Positions 9,301-16,511 of a DNA stretch of 64,000 nt are shown piece by piece. The first letter of the stretch is position 1. Each line of letters opens with the position of its first letter. The notes beneath the pieces are model-generated. The model worked only from the letters and a program-made list of their open reading frames with translations. It was not told where the DNA came from and did not search any database. Both the position numbers and the translations under genes were made by a program. Source of the stretch: an uncultured Acidobacteriia bacterium (GTDB lineage Bacteria > Acidobacteriota > Terriglobia > Bryobacterales > Bryobacteraceae). The DNA is taken from positions 1-64,000 of the forward strand of contig CAIYVZ010000206.1 of the NCBI GenBank assembly GCA_903929755.1, read 5' to 3'.

Positions 9301-9837
9301 CACGACTCTTCGAAACTGGAAGGCCTGGAGAAAGGCACGGAAGTAGCCATGTGCGGCGTGCTGACCGGCATCCAGCGACGTCGTAATAAGGAGGGCAAAC
9401 CCTGGGCTTCCTTCGTGCTGGAAGACCTGGTGGGGGCGACCGACTCCATGGTGTTTACTACGTCGTACGAAAGCATCGCCGGGATGCTGGAAGAAGATAA
9501 GGCGGTCCTGATTCGTGGGATGGCGCTGCCGGAAGAGGGCAACCCCACCAAGATTTCCGTAAAGGAACTGGTTCCGCTGGATCTGGTTCGTGTGCCCCTT
9601 GCCACTTTGATCGGGATTAAGGTGCCGATGGGGAAGAACGGCCTCGACAGGGCTGCGGAGTTGCAGACTCTGTTCGCTCGCAAACCCGGAACTTCGGGAG
9701 TGCGGCTCAGGCTGGAGGCCTCCCGCGACTTCATGCTAACGCTCGATGTCCCGGCGAAGGTTCGTCCGGACAAAGAATTCAAGGCGGAAATTGAACGCAT
9801 TTGCGGGCGGGATACTTTTGAGGCCCTGGCGCACTAG
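6367..9837 (+). CDS. dnaE: DNA polymerase III alpha subunit
   Basis: Replicative polymerase of 1156 residues, a normal DnaE length. The N-terminal PHP domain begins with FVHLHNHTDYSLLDGA and includes TDHGNLFGA. The PolIII palm contains GPGRGSAAGSLVGYAM and PDIDVDF with the metal-binding aspartates D411 and D413, equivalent to D401 and D403 of E. coli; the fingers and tandem helix-hairpin-helix region follow. An OB-fold lies near residues 990-1080. It reads divergently from the respiratory operon across 250 bases, in which a TAAAAT hexamer at 6309-6314 could be a -10 element. The ATG at 6367 agrees with the usual start of the PHP domain. Confidence 0.97.
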   Translation: MSDIPFVHLHNHTDYSLLDGACEIDQLMEVCEQQKMPAVGMTDHGNLFGAVPFYNAANAKGIRPVIGCEVYVSGQGMKVRSDTDRYNHLVLLCENQEGYQNLMNLVSTAYLEGFYYKPRIDKDLLAKHSKGLICLSACLRGDLNESLLNDKYDVAKRYAYGYQEMFGKENFFLEIQDHGLEQDKRLTPQVNRLSIETGIPMVATNDSHYLRKDDARAHEILMCISTGKTINDPKRMHWDHPEFYLKTRDQMMELFGELEDAVNRPWEIAQRCHVKLGKVDDPFPRFDIPETFNTDTYFAYIARQGFERRRPRLEALRASGWLKHDLAEYVERLEREIAMIQKMQFPGYFLIVWDFIRYAKSIGIPVGPGRGSAAGSLVGYAMSITDVDPMQYGLLFERFLNPERISMPDIDVDFCMHRRGEVIQYVTEKYGRDQVAQIITFNTLATRAAIKDVGRVLELSFADVDRITKLVPNTLGIKLKDAIAQEPGFKELAAKDPRVKEVLDVAQRLEGFARNASVHASAVVIAPVALKTLVPLSRTNKEEIVTQYDMDGIEKMGILKMDFLGLTTLTLIDDAQKMIKRRHGVDVVIDDLPVEDPGAYEVFCKGFTSGVFQFESPGMRDILRRYQPSRIEDLTALNALYRPGPIQGGMLDDFIERKHGRKAVLYDLPELKELLGETFGIILYQEQVMQISNRLAGYSLGDADMLRRAMGKKKPEEMAKQRQRFITGALERGHPQKKVEKVFDYMEQFAGYGFNKSHSAAYAFLAFVTAYLKAHFPVDFMAALLTSETGNVAKVVKYINECRDMGIRVLPPDVNHSELTFTPTQDEQGDAIRFGMGAVKNVGQGAVEAIIAARRGNGAFKSIYQLCEKTDMTAVNRRVMESLIRAGAMDNLEGTRSQLLLALDGAMEAAARAAKDRASGQEGLFGGFTEEEQPEPQLPKAADWTAKEKLVGEKEMLGFYVSGHPLNDYADKISELATHDSSKLEGLEKGTEVAMCGVLTGIQRRRNKEGKPWASFVLEDLVGATDSMVFTTSYESIAGMLEEDKAVLIRGMALPEEGNPTKISVKELVPLDLVRVPLATLIGIKVPMGKNGLDRAAELQTLFARKPGTSGVRLRLEASRDFMLTLDVPAKVRPDKEFKAEIERICGRDTFEALAH

Positions 9838-9852
9838 GGCGCTGAGGTTCGT

Positions 9853-9858
9853 CATAAT
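9853..9858 (+). promoter_or_regulatory. Candidate -10 element (CATAAT)
   Basis: CATAAT lies nine bases before the ATG at 9868, so a transcript starting at the usual distance would have almost no leader. No convincing -35 is seen. Offered only as part of a pattern of -10-like hexamers close to start codons. Confidence 0.25.
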
Positions 9859-9867
9859 AGTAGCCGA

Positions 9868-10260
9868 ATGATCCGCATTCTGAGCGTCGCGATTCCCACC
9901 CGAATCCTAACGTTGGTTCTGACAGAAACGGCCATTCTGTTTGGCTGCTACTTCTTTGCCGCGTGGGTGGATCCGGATATCGCCGAGATTGGTACCTTCG
10001 TCCAGTTCGATGCTGGGCTGCAGCGGGCCGCCATCGTGGTGGGAACAATTCTTCTGGGCCTGTACTTCCGTGATCTGTACGCCCAGGTGCGAATTCGGAG
10101 CAGGCTCGAAATGATCCAGGAACTGATCACGGTTTTCGCAGCTGCCTTTATCGCGCAGGGCCTGATCCACTATGTTGCGAACGACTACACGCTCCCCCGC
10201 AAGATGATGCTGATCGGGAGTCCTTTGGCGCTGGCAGCTTTGATCGCCTGGCAGCTTTGA
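9868..10260 (+). CDS. Sugar phosphotransferase-like protein, N-terminal fragment
   Basis: 130 residues with at least three membrane segments, matching the N-terminal membrane part of polyprenyl-phosphate sugar phosphotransferases of the WbaP/PssY type. The frame ends at TGA 10258-10260, inside the second copy of a perfect 17-bp tandem duplication (10233-10266). Removing one copy joins codon 122 onward (LAALIAWRLLFDAA) to the next open frame and yields a 439-residue protein, close to the 435 residues of the paralogue at 12361-13668. The stop overlaps a TTG start for the downstream frame (TTGA), so reinitiation is conceivable. The gene is either a recent frameshift mutant, a phase-variable locus or an assembly artefact. 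Confidence 0.75.
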   Translation: MIRILSVAIPTRILTLVLTETAILFGCYFFAAWVDPDIAEIGTFVQFDAGLQRAAIVVGTILLGLYFRDLYAQVRIRSRLEMIQELITVFAAAFIAQGLIHYVANDYTLPRKMMLIGSPLALAALIAWQL

Positions 10261-10266
10261 TCGCCT
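10233..10266. repeat. 17-bp perfect tandem duplication causing frameshift
   Basis: The unit ggcagctttgatcgcct occurs at 10233-10249 and again at 10250-10266 without mismatch; flanking bases extend the match. Because 17 is not a multiple of three, the duplication shifts the sugar-phosphotransferase reading frame by +2. Confidence 0.95.
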
Positions 10267-11204
10267 GGCGGCTTCTTTTTGATGCCGCGGCGCGTGACGA
10301 GAAGGTGGCCCAGAGGTTGCTTTTCCTGGGTATCTCCCCCACGGCGCGTGAACTGGCATCGCATTTGCAGAGCCATCCGGAACTTGGAATCTTGCCCCTC
10401 GGCTACCTTTCCGACCAGAAACCCGGGCCGGACGCTGAATCCACGCTCCCCTGGTTGGGTGGTTTTGCCTTGCTGGACGCCGTGATTGAAAATCAGGAGC
10501 CGGGTTCTCTGGTGATTGCCCGGCGCGAAGAGATTCTTCCCGTCTGGAGTCACAACTTCCTGGAACTGGGCTTTGGGGGCATCCGGATCGAAGAGGTCAG
10601 CGCCCTTTATGAGCGCACTTTTGGCCGTATCCACGCTTCGGATGCCTGGCCACCCCGCTTTATCGTGGCGGACGTTTTTGAACCCGACCCGGCGATTTCC
10701 CGGTTGCAGGACATCTATTCTCCTGTTCTGGCAGCGGGGCTTTTGCTTTTTCTGGCACCTGTGTTGCTGGCGGTGGCGGCCTGGGTTCGCTTCTCGTCCG
10801 GGGGGCCAATTCTGGTGCGCCCGTGGCGGGCTGGCCTCGATGCTGTTCCCTTCCGCTTGTGGCGGTTTCGGATTGCCGGAGTGTCCGGTGGCCAGTGGCT
10901 GCGCCGCCGGGGTCTCGACGCCTTGCCTCAACTTCTAAACGTGCTTGCCGGACAAATGTTGCTTGTCGGGCCCGCTGCGGAACGACCGGAGTACGCAGCA
11001 ACTCTGAGTGGCCTGATTCCGTTTTACAGCCAGAGAACCCGGGTAAAGCCGGGCATCACCGGGTGGGAACAAGTTCACCGCTTCGAATCGGGGGCTCCGG
11101 ACACCTTGCGCCGTCTGGAGTACGACCTCTACTACATAAAGAACCTGGCACCTTCCCTCGATTCGGCTGTAGTAATGCTGGCGCTGAAAGAGCGCTTTCT
11201 CTAA
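10257..11204 (+). CDS. Sugar phosphotransferase-like protein, C-terminal part
   Basis: 315 residues readable from TTG at 10257, continuing the frame broken by the 17-bp duplication. It holds a nucleotide-binding-like middle region, one hydrophobic hairpin (YSPVLAAGLLLFLAPVLLAV) and a PF02397-type catalytic region ending with KPGITGWEQV and YDLYYIKN. The usual SLDELPQ, whose Asp-Glu pair is catalytic in PglC/WbaP enzymes, reads GLDALPQ, so the glutamate is lost, and GPRP reads GPAA. Activity is therefore doubtful even if translated. It converges on the GT2 gene and the stop codons overlap by four bases. The family would add a sugar-1-phosphate to undecaprenyl phosphate at the inner membrane. 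Confidence 0.75.
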   Translation: MIAWRLLFDAAARDEKVAQRLLFLGISPTARELASHLQSHPELGILPLGYLSDQKPGPDAESTLPWLGGFALLDAVIENQEPGSLVIARREEILPVWSHNFLELGFGGIRIEEVSALYERTFGRIHASDAWPPRFIVADVFEPDPAISRLQDIYSPVLAAGLLLFLAPVLLAVAAWVRFSSGGPILVRPWRAGLDAVPFRLWRFRIAGVSGGQWLRRRGLDALPQLLNVLAGQMLLVGPAAERPEYAATLSGLIPFYSQRTRVKPGITGWEQVHRFESGAPDTLRRLEYDLYYIKNLAPSLDSAVVMLALKERFL

Positions 11205-12364
11205 ACCGTTCTGGTCGGTTTCCAGATTACCGAGGCGGGCAGAAAGAATACCGCCATCGCGGTGAATGCGGCCAGATTCATTACCAGGAAAGTCCGGGAG
11301 GGGGAGGTTAATCTCTTCAGTGGTAACCGGGCGGGTACCAGAAAATTCACGGCGGCCAGCAGGACAGGCGCAAACTCCGCAGTCAGGGCAATGGTGCGAA
11401 ATGTTCCCGCCGGAGCCGCCAGCGTTCCGCCCCACAGCAGCAGGAGCATCCATGGCAAGGCCAGGCGGCCAAATTTGTGTGACAGGAAATGCCACCGCAT
11501 CCGGTTGCGAGAAGTAAAAAGCGCGGGAACGCGGGCGTAAACCTGCCAGAGGCCAGCCAGGGTCCGGAAGCGTCTGCGGAATTCAGTACCGGGCAGGGCG
11601 GGGTAGTCCCAGGCAATGGCGGCGGGGTCGAAGATCACCCGGTAGCCCGCAAAAAAGGCGCGCAGAGGCAGAATCGCGTCATCCGTCAGCGTGTCCGCGG
11701 GAATGGGGCCAGCCAGGCTTCGCCGCATCGCGTAGATGCAGCCCGTGGTGTTGAAGAGCGAGTCTGTTTCCGATTGCCGGCCACGTGCCCAGATCTCGTA
11801 ACGCCAGTAGAGATCCATGTCTGCCTGCTCGCCGCTGTCACCGCTCTTTAAATGGAGTTCCCCGGTGACTGCGCCCACCGAAGGATCCGCGAAATTAGCC
11901 GCCAAATGCTGCAGGGCCGCGGGGTCCAGGGGCTGCCGGACATCGGTGAAGAAGAGGATTTCGTGCTTTGCCCGGGCGATCCCCAGGTTCAGGCATGCGG
12001 CCTTTCCTCCCTTCGGGGCTTCGATCAGAATCAACTTCGGTCGCAGTTTTTGCCACGCAGCCTGGTATTCCCGAACGATGGCGCTGGTTTGGTCGGTTGA
12101 GCCGTCCGAGATGACAATTATCTCCAGCAGTTCAGGCGGGTACTCCAGCCCGCACAGCGTGTCGAGCTTCTCGCGGATCAGGTTGGCCCCGTTAAATACC
12201 GCCATCACTACCGTCACGGTCGGTTTGTAGGAAAGGTCCTTCGCCACTGCAGGGGCTTTTCGTCCCTTCAGTCGCCACAGCAGCAGGGGATAGCCGGCGA
12301 TGATGTAAATCGCCCCGGTCAGCCCCAGTGCGGATACCAGCCACGGCAGCAAACTCGCGCTCAC
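11201..12364 (-). CDS. Membrane glycosyltransferase family 2
   Basis: 387-residue processive-type GT2. An N-terminal membrane segment (LVSALGLTGAIYIIAGYPLLLW) precedes the GT-A domain: TVTVVMAVFNGA at the nucleotide-sugar site, VISDGSTDQT, FFTDVRQPLD as the metal-binding region, TDDAILPLRAFF, and RRRFRTLAGLWQV as the QxxRW-like acceptor region. Two to three C-terminal membrane helices follow. The GTG start at 12364 overlaps the TGA of the upstream sugar phosphotransferase gene by four bases (GTGA). It would elongate an exopolysaccharide or lipid-linked chain from the cytoplasmic side. The sugar cannot be told from sequence. Confidence 0.85.
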   Translation of the reverse strand: MSASLLPWLVSALGLTGAIYIIAGYPLLLWRLKGRKAPAVAKDLSYKPTVTVVMAVFNGANLIREKLDTLCGLEYPPELLEIIVISDGSTDQTSAIVREYQAAWQKLRPKLILIEAPKGGKAACLNLGIARAKHEILFFTDVRQPLDPAALQHLAANFADPSVGAVTGELHLKSGDSGEQADMDLYWRYEIWARGRQSETDSLFNTTGCIYAMRRSLAGPIPADTLTDDAILPLRAFFAGYRVIFDPAAIAWDYPALPGTEFRRRFRTLAGLWQVYARVPALFTSRNRMRWHFLSHKFGRLALPWMLLLLWGGTLAAPAGTFRTIALTAEFAPVLLAAVNFLVPARLPLKRLTSPSRTFLVMNLAAFTAMAVFFLPASVIWKPTRTV

Positions 12365-13668
12365 AGAGGTACCTCAGCGGCTCTCTGTTTGGCCGCACCC
12401 CAGGGTAGTTGTTCTGAAAGGATCTCGAGATCCAGCCAGAGGGAACTGGCCTTGATGTAGTAAAGATCGTACTCAATTTCCAGGCGGGCGTCCCGAACTT
12501 CCGACGGTGACAAATACACTTCCGCCCAGCCCACCAGGCCGGGCTTTACCGAAAAACGGTGGGCGTAGAAAGGCATGGTTGCCGAGAGGCAGGCCGCGAA
12601 CTTGCTGCGCACTGGCCGTGGCCCCACCAGTGCCATCTCGCCGCGCACCACGTTGACCAACTGCGGAAGATTCACCAGGTGGAAATGCTTCAGGACGCGC
12701 CCCACTGCTGTCTCGCGGCCCTCGGAATCCGTGGTGCGAAAGCGCTGGAGTCGAAACGGGATGTACTGGAAGCCGGCACATTCCACACTCTCGTTGACCG
12801 GGCCCGATCCAGAAAGGGCCACGGCCGCAGCGATTATGAGCAGCAGGGGCGAAAGGAGAACCAGAAAGGCCAGGCCGATCAGGTTGTTATATATCGCCTG
12901 GATTGCCATGGTCCGGGCGTCTCCGCGCAGGGCAGTGGAGAGTACCAGATCCACTGGCTGCAAGCGCTCGCAGCAAATTCTGGAAAATACCCGTTCATAG
13001 AGCGACGCGGCTTCCGTTACGCGAACGCCTTCGAGTCGAAGCTTCAGCAGGGTACCGGAAGGGAGTTGCTGGTCCCAGTGGGGCACCCCGATCAGGATCT
13101 CGGTGGGCTTTACGCTGGCCACGATTGCACCAAACTGGTCCAGACTTCCCAGAACCGGGATGCCGGGCGGTAACGGCGCCCCGATCGGCCCGCAGATACC
13201 CGCTATTGGAACCCGCAGGAACGGCAGCAGTCGCTTTGACAGGCCGTCATAGCCGACCAGCAGGATCTTGCCCTGAGGGGCATGGGAATGCTGCTGAGCC
13301 CTTCGCCACAGCGTAATGGCAATCGCTGACAGCAGACTTCCGCCAACCACGAGAAACGGCGTGCGGCGCGCCAGAATGCCGTACGTCACCAGCGCGTGCG
13401 TCAGAAGACTGAGACCGGTGCCAAAGCAGAACTGTTCCGCCAGTATGGCCCACGGATTATCCGGCCCCGATTCGTGGTCGTGGTCGCTGGTGTCTCGCAG
13501 CTGGGATGCCAGCCAAAATGCCAGAATGGCTGCCACACAACCCGCCAGAGTCTCACGGAGAGGTAAATCCCCGCCGAAGTATTTCAGGTAGGTCCCGTAG
13601 ACGGAGCCAAAGGCTGTTGCGATCAGCGCGAGTTCCAGGAATCGCCGGGAACCTTGCTTACGAGCCAT
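12361..13668 (-). CDS. Polyprenyl sugar phosphotransferase-like protein
   Basis: 435 residues with the layout of exopolysaccharide phosphoglycosyltransferases: N-terminal helices, a CoA-binding-like middle domain, a hydrophobic hairpin (GLAFLVLLSPLLLIIAAAVAL) and the PF02397 region with MALVGPRPV, SVKPGLVGWAEV and YDLYYIKA. At the catalytic SLDELPQ position it reads HLVNLPQ, so both acidic residues of the Asp-Glu pair are missing. It is a paralogue of the frameshifted gene at 9868-11204. It sits nine bases after the WecA-like gene and overlaps the GT2 gene. The family role is initiation of a lipid-linked polysaccharide; loss of the dyad argues for an inactive or altered function. Confidence 0.8.
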   Translation of the reverse strand: MARKQGSRRFLELALIATAFGSVYGTYLKYFGGDLPLRETLAGCVAAILAFWLASQLRDTSDHDHESGPDNPWAILAEQFCFGTGLSLLTHALVTYGILARRTPFLVVGGSLLSAIAITLWRRAQQHSHAPQGKILLVGYDGLSKRLLPFLRVPIAGICGPIGAPLPPGIPVLGSLDQFGAIVASVKPTEILIGVPHWDQQLPSGTLLKLRLEGVRVTEAASLYERVFSRICCERLQPVDLVLSTALRGDARTMAIQAIYNNLIGLAFLVLLSPLLLIIAAAVALSGSGPVNESVECAGFQYIPFRLQRFRTTDSEGRETAVGRVLKHFHLVNLPQLVNVVRGEMALVGPRPVRSKFAACLSATMPFYAHRFSVKPGLVGWAEVYLSPSEVRDARLEIEYDLYYIKASSLWLDLEILSEQLPWGAAKQRAAEVPL

Positions 13669-13677
13669 GAGGTCCCG

Positions 13678-15090
13678 TTACCGCGCCTGGGCCTTCGGGG
13701 CGCCCATGGGCTTTCCGGCGAAAGTATCCCGCAGGATTCCGGCAAGCTCGGGCAGGTTGATGGCCGCACGGGGACCGTCCAAGGCAACCGCCGCCCCCCC
13801 CAGTTCAATCACACCTGCCCCTGCCAACGGTACTTCGAAGCGCCAGGCGACAGGGCTATCCGGGCTGATTCCGGGTGTCAGCCGATCCTGTCTTGCTCCG
13901 TGAATTGGGATCCAGACCAACGAAACAAGACCTTCTTCCCTGCAGGCCCGAGTTAACAGGTCCCACCATTCCCGTTCGCCGGGCGCACGCAGCAGCGATT
14001 CCCGCAGGTAGCCCAAACGGGCCTTCGCGCCTACCGCCTTTCGAAATTCACCGAACAAGAGAGTTTTCGTGGCCTCAAATTCAGGGTAGCGCAACTTCCG
14101 GATTCCAACTCCACACACGATACAAAAAACTCCCAGCACCGCGGCGTGGTAACCACCAGCCATCGGCTGCCAGGTGAGCAGGAAGGCAAATACGCCCCCG
14201 GTCAGGGCCACCAAATACAAAGTTCCCGTCGCCTGCCGAACGGTCATGCCGCGGTCCAGCAGGCGGTGATGGGTGTGGCCCCGGTCGGCCCCGAAAAGGG
14301 GGTAATTTTTCAGAAAGCGCCGGACTACGGAAATGAGAACGTCGAAAAGCGGTACCGCCATGGCCAGCAGGGGTGGGGCGATGCTGGCCAGTGTCATGCT
14401 CTGCTGGCTCCAGATCAGGCCCAGACAGCCGAGCAGGAAACCAATGGTCAGAGCTCCGGAATCGCCCAGGAAAACGGTGGCCGGGTTGAGATTATAGACC
14501 AGAAAACCCAGTTGGGCAGCCGCCAACGGAAAAGCGATCAGCACCAGGGGCCCGTTGCCTTGAATAATTGCAGCCAGGCCCAGGGCCAGGGCGGCGAAGA
14601 AACCCATGCCGGAGCACAAACCGTCCAGGCCGTCGATCAAATTGAGCGCATTCGTTGTCAACAGGAGCCAAAAGACGGTTAGCCCCAGGCTGACCCATTC
14701 GGGCAGGTGCAGGCTGCCGAGCCTTTCGAGGCGAAGGCCGTTCGCGTAAACCAGCAACGCCGCGCCAATTTGCCCGACAAGTTTTACAGTCGGCTTCAGG
14801 TCGAAAAAATCGTCGATCAGGCCGGTCGCGAAGATCGCCACGGCTCCCGGGATCACAGCCCAGATCCAGTCTCCCGGCACCTGGCGGTCCAGGTCGGCCA
14901 GGCCGAGGAGCGCCAGTAAGAACCCTGCCGCAATTGGAATGCCCCCGACGCGGGGAATCGGATACGCATGAACTTTGCGGCGACCCGGGCGGTCCACCAC
15001 ATTATAGGCGCGAAAAACATCCCGAATTATGGGGGTTAGAACCAGCGATATCGCCAGAGCCTTGAGCGACGCGAGGGTAATGGGGCTCAC
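13678..15090 (-). CDS. WecA/MraY-like glycosyl-1-phosphate transferase with C-terminal extension
   Basis: 470 residues. The first ~330 form a polytopic PNPT enzyme with intact motifs: PRVGGIPIAAGF, LIDDFFDLKP (Mg-binding aspartates), NALNLIDGLDGL, GDSGALTIGFLLG and DRGHTHHRLLDRG. It transfers a HexNAc-1-phosphate from a UDP-sugar to undecaprenyl phosphate, the first step of a polysaccharide or O-antigen. Given the missing dyad in the neighbouring phosphotransferases, this is the only clearly intact initiating enzyme here. After the last helix there is an extra soluble segment of about 130 residues unlike WecA. The GTG at 15090 lies three bases after the stop of the preceding gene. Confidence 0.88.
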   Translation of the reverse strand: MSPITLASLKALAISLVLTPIIRDVFRAYNVVDRPGRRKVHAYPIPRVGGIPIAAGFLLALLGLADLDRQVPGDWIWAVIPGAVAIFATGLIDDFFDLKPTVKLVGQIGAALLVYANGLRLERLGSLHLPEWVSLGLTVFWLLLTTNALNLIDGLDGLCSGMGFFAALALGLAAIIQGNGPLVLIAFPLAAAQLGFLVYNLNPATVFLGDSGALTIGFLLGCLGLIWSQQSMTLASIAPPLLAMAVPLFDVLISVVRRFLKNYPLFGADRGHTHHRLLDRGMTVRQATGTLYLVALTGGVFAFLLTWQPMAGGYHAAVLGVFCIVCGVGIRKLRYPEFEATKTLLFGEFRKAVGAKARLGYLRESLLRAPGEREWWDLLTRACREEGLVSLVWIPIHGARQDRLTPGISPDSPVAWRFEVPLAGAGVIELGGAAVALDGPRAAINLPELAGILRDTFAGKPMGAPKAQAR

Positions 15091-15093
15091 GAT

Positions 15094-15471
15094 TTACTCG
15101 CCCGAAGCACTACCGGAACCGGGTGTTGGCCCTGTGCCGGTTCCCCATGCTGCCTGAAGTGCCGTTACCGCGGACCGTTCCAGTTCATGTTCCGTCCTGA
15201 CAACGCCGGTGTTGCCCTTGCGAGACACAACCTCCCCCAGATAGTAACGGTCGGGGGTGATGATTTCAACCAGCGTACCCACCGGTAACACGTGGCTGTC
15301 ACCCGGTATTGTCAGCGTGACTGGCTCCCTGCCAGGCCCGTCAATGGTTGCGGAAACAAGAGGCTCAGGTTGTGCATCCGAACCCGCGAGGACTCGGACC
15401 TCCACCGCCAGTTGTTTATCTTCTGCCAGTTGTTTATCTTCCGCCACCGGTCCCGTCACCACTAGTCCCAT
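15094..15471 (-). CDS. Small soluble protein of unknown function in polysaccharide cluster
   Basis: 125 residues without signal peptide or membrane segment. The middle (TLVEIITPDRYYLGEVVSRK) looks like a small beta-barrel, reminiscent of PilZ domains, but the RxxxR and D/NxSxxG signatures are not present, so no function is assigned. Near the N-terminus a duplicated 18-bp unit gives AEDKQLAEDKQLA. The C-terminus is a Gly/Ser/Thr/Pro tail. It lies 46 nt after the ATPase gene and three nt before the WecA-like gene and is presumably in the same operon. Confidence 0.6.
   Translation of the reverse strand: MGLVVTGPVAEDKQLAEDKQLAVEVRVLAGSDAQPEPLVSATIDGPGREPVTLTIPGDSHVLPVGTLVEIITPDRYYLGEVVSRKGNTGVVRTEHELERSAVTALQAAWGTGTGPTPGSGSASGE
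15407..15442. repeat. 18-bp tandem duplication
   Basis: Two adjacent copies of gccagttgtttatcttct (15407-15424, 15425-15442) differing at the final base. It is in frame and duplicates six residues (AEDKQL) of the small polysaccharide-cluster protein. Confidence 0.9.
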
Positions 15472-15517
15472 CTTAGCGCCGGTGTGAATTACCGCTGTAA
15501 ATTCCCGGTGTAACTTC

Positions 15518-16384
15518 TTAGTTTCCCGCGATATGCATTCCGGAACGGTTGGGCCGCCCGGAGTCGGGGCGGGCCGACTCCAGTCTCAGGTCTCTGGCCA
15601 CCTCGTCATACATTTCGGCGGTAACCACAGGGCGCGCCATCGCGAAGCTGGTTAACAGAAGGTTGTCGCACACCGAATTAATCAGGCGGGGAATACCTCC
15701 CGTACCCTTGTGGATGCGGGCCAGCACGTTCGGAGGGAAGACGTTTTGATCCCGCAGGCCGGCAATACCCAGTCGTGTGGCGATGTAAGCAGTGGTTTCG
15801 CTGTCGCTGAATGGCCGCAGGCGGCAACGAAGGGCGATTCTCTGGCGGAGTTGGCGATATTCGTCCCGCTCCAGCTTTTCGTCCAGCTCGGGCTGGCCGG
15901 AGATGATGATCTGCAGCAACTTGCCGCGCCGATTTTCAAGATTACCCAGCAGGCGGATCTCTTCAAGAACATCCCAGTCCAGATTCTGGCCTTCATCCAC
16001 AATCAGGACGGTGGTTTTGTTCTGATTCGCCCTCTCCAGCAGGATCGTGTTCAGGGCGATGAGAACTTCCGTCTTGGACGTCCGGGTGCACGGAAGGTCC
16101 AGATCGTAAGCGATCATTTCAAAAAACTGATCCGCCGTTAGTCTGGAATTAAAAATAAAGGCGAACGGGATCTGGTGAGAGTCCAGATGGTCGCGGAGGC
16201 ATTCCAGCATGGTGGTCTTTCCCGTGCCGACTTCCCCTGTGAGCAGGATAAAGCCCTTGCGGCTCTGGACTCCATAGACCAGGTTGGCAAGTGCCTCCTC
16301 GTGGTGCGGACTGCGATACAAAAACGCGGGGTCCGGACTGAGGTTAAACGGGTTACTGATGAGGCCAAAGAAAGCCTTATACAT
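15518..16384 (-). CDS. ExeA-like AAA ATPase of a polysaccharide locus
   Basis: 288 residues from ATG 16384 (MYKAFFGLISNPFNLSPDP), the standard N-terminus of this family; an upstream in-frame extension to 16789 has no family similarity and overlaps the divergent gene. Walker A is GEVGTGKTT and Walker B is VLIVDEGQNL; a sensor region (QIIISGQPEL) and the C-terminal lid (GGIPRLINSVCDNLL) follow. Related ATPases lie in exopolysaccharide/PEP-CTERM loci and general secretion clusters, where they probably energise assembly or export. It is the first gene of the minus-strand polysaccharide operon. A GAGGACG stretch upstream may be the ribosome-binding site. Confidence 0.85.
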   Translation of the reverse strand: MYKAFFGLISNPFNLSPDPAFLYRSPHHEEALANLVYGVQSRKGFILLTGEVGTGKTTMLECLRDHLDSHQIPFAFIFNSRLTADQFFEMIAYDLDLPCTRTSKTEVLIALNTILLERANQNKTTVLIVDEGQNLDWDVLEEIRLLGNLENRRGKLLQIIISGQPELDEKLERDEYRQLRQRIALRCRLRPFSDSETTAYIATRLGIAGLRDQNVFPPNVLARIHKGTGGIPRLINSVCDNLLLTSFAMARPVVTAEMYDEVARDLRLESARPDSGRPNRSGMHIAGN

Positions 16385-16511
16385 TTGTGACGTCCTCAGC
16401 GTAGCACGCGCGGAGCAGATTCGGACCGCCTGAAACACCCGGGGGAGGGGGGCCGTCAGGGGGGCGTACCCCGACCGGCCGCAGAACGCGTTAGACTGAG
16501 AGGAGTTGTCT

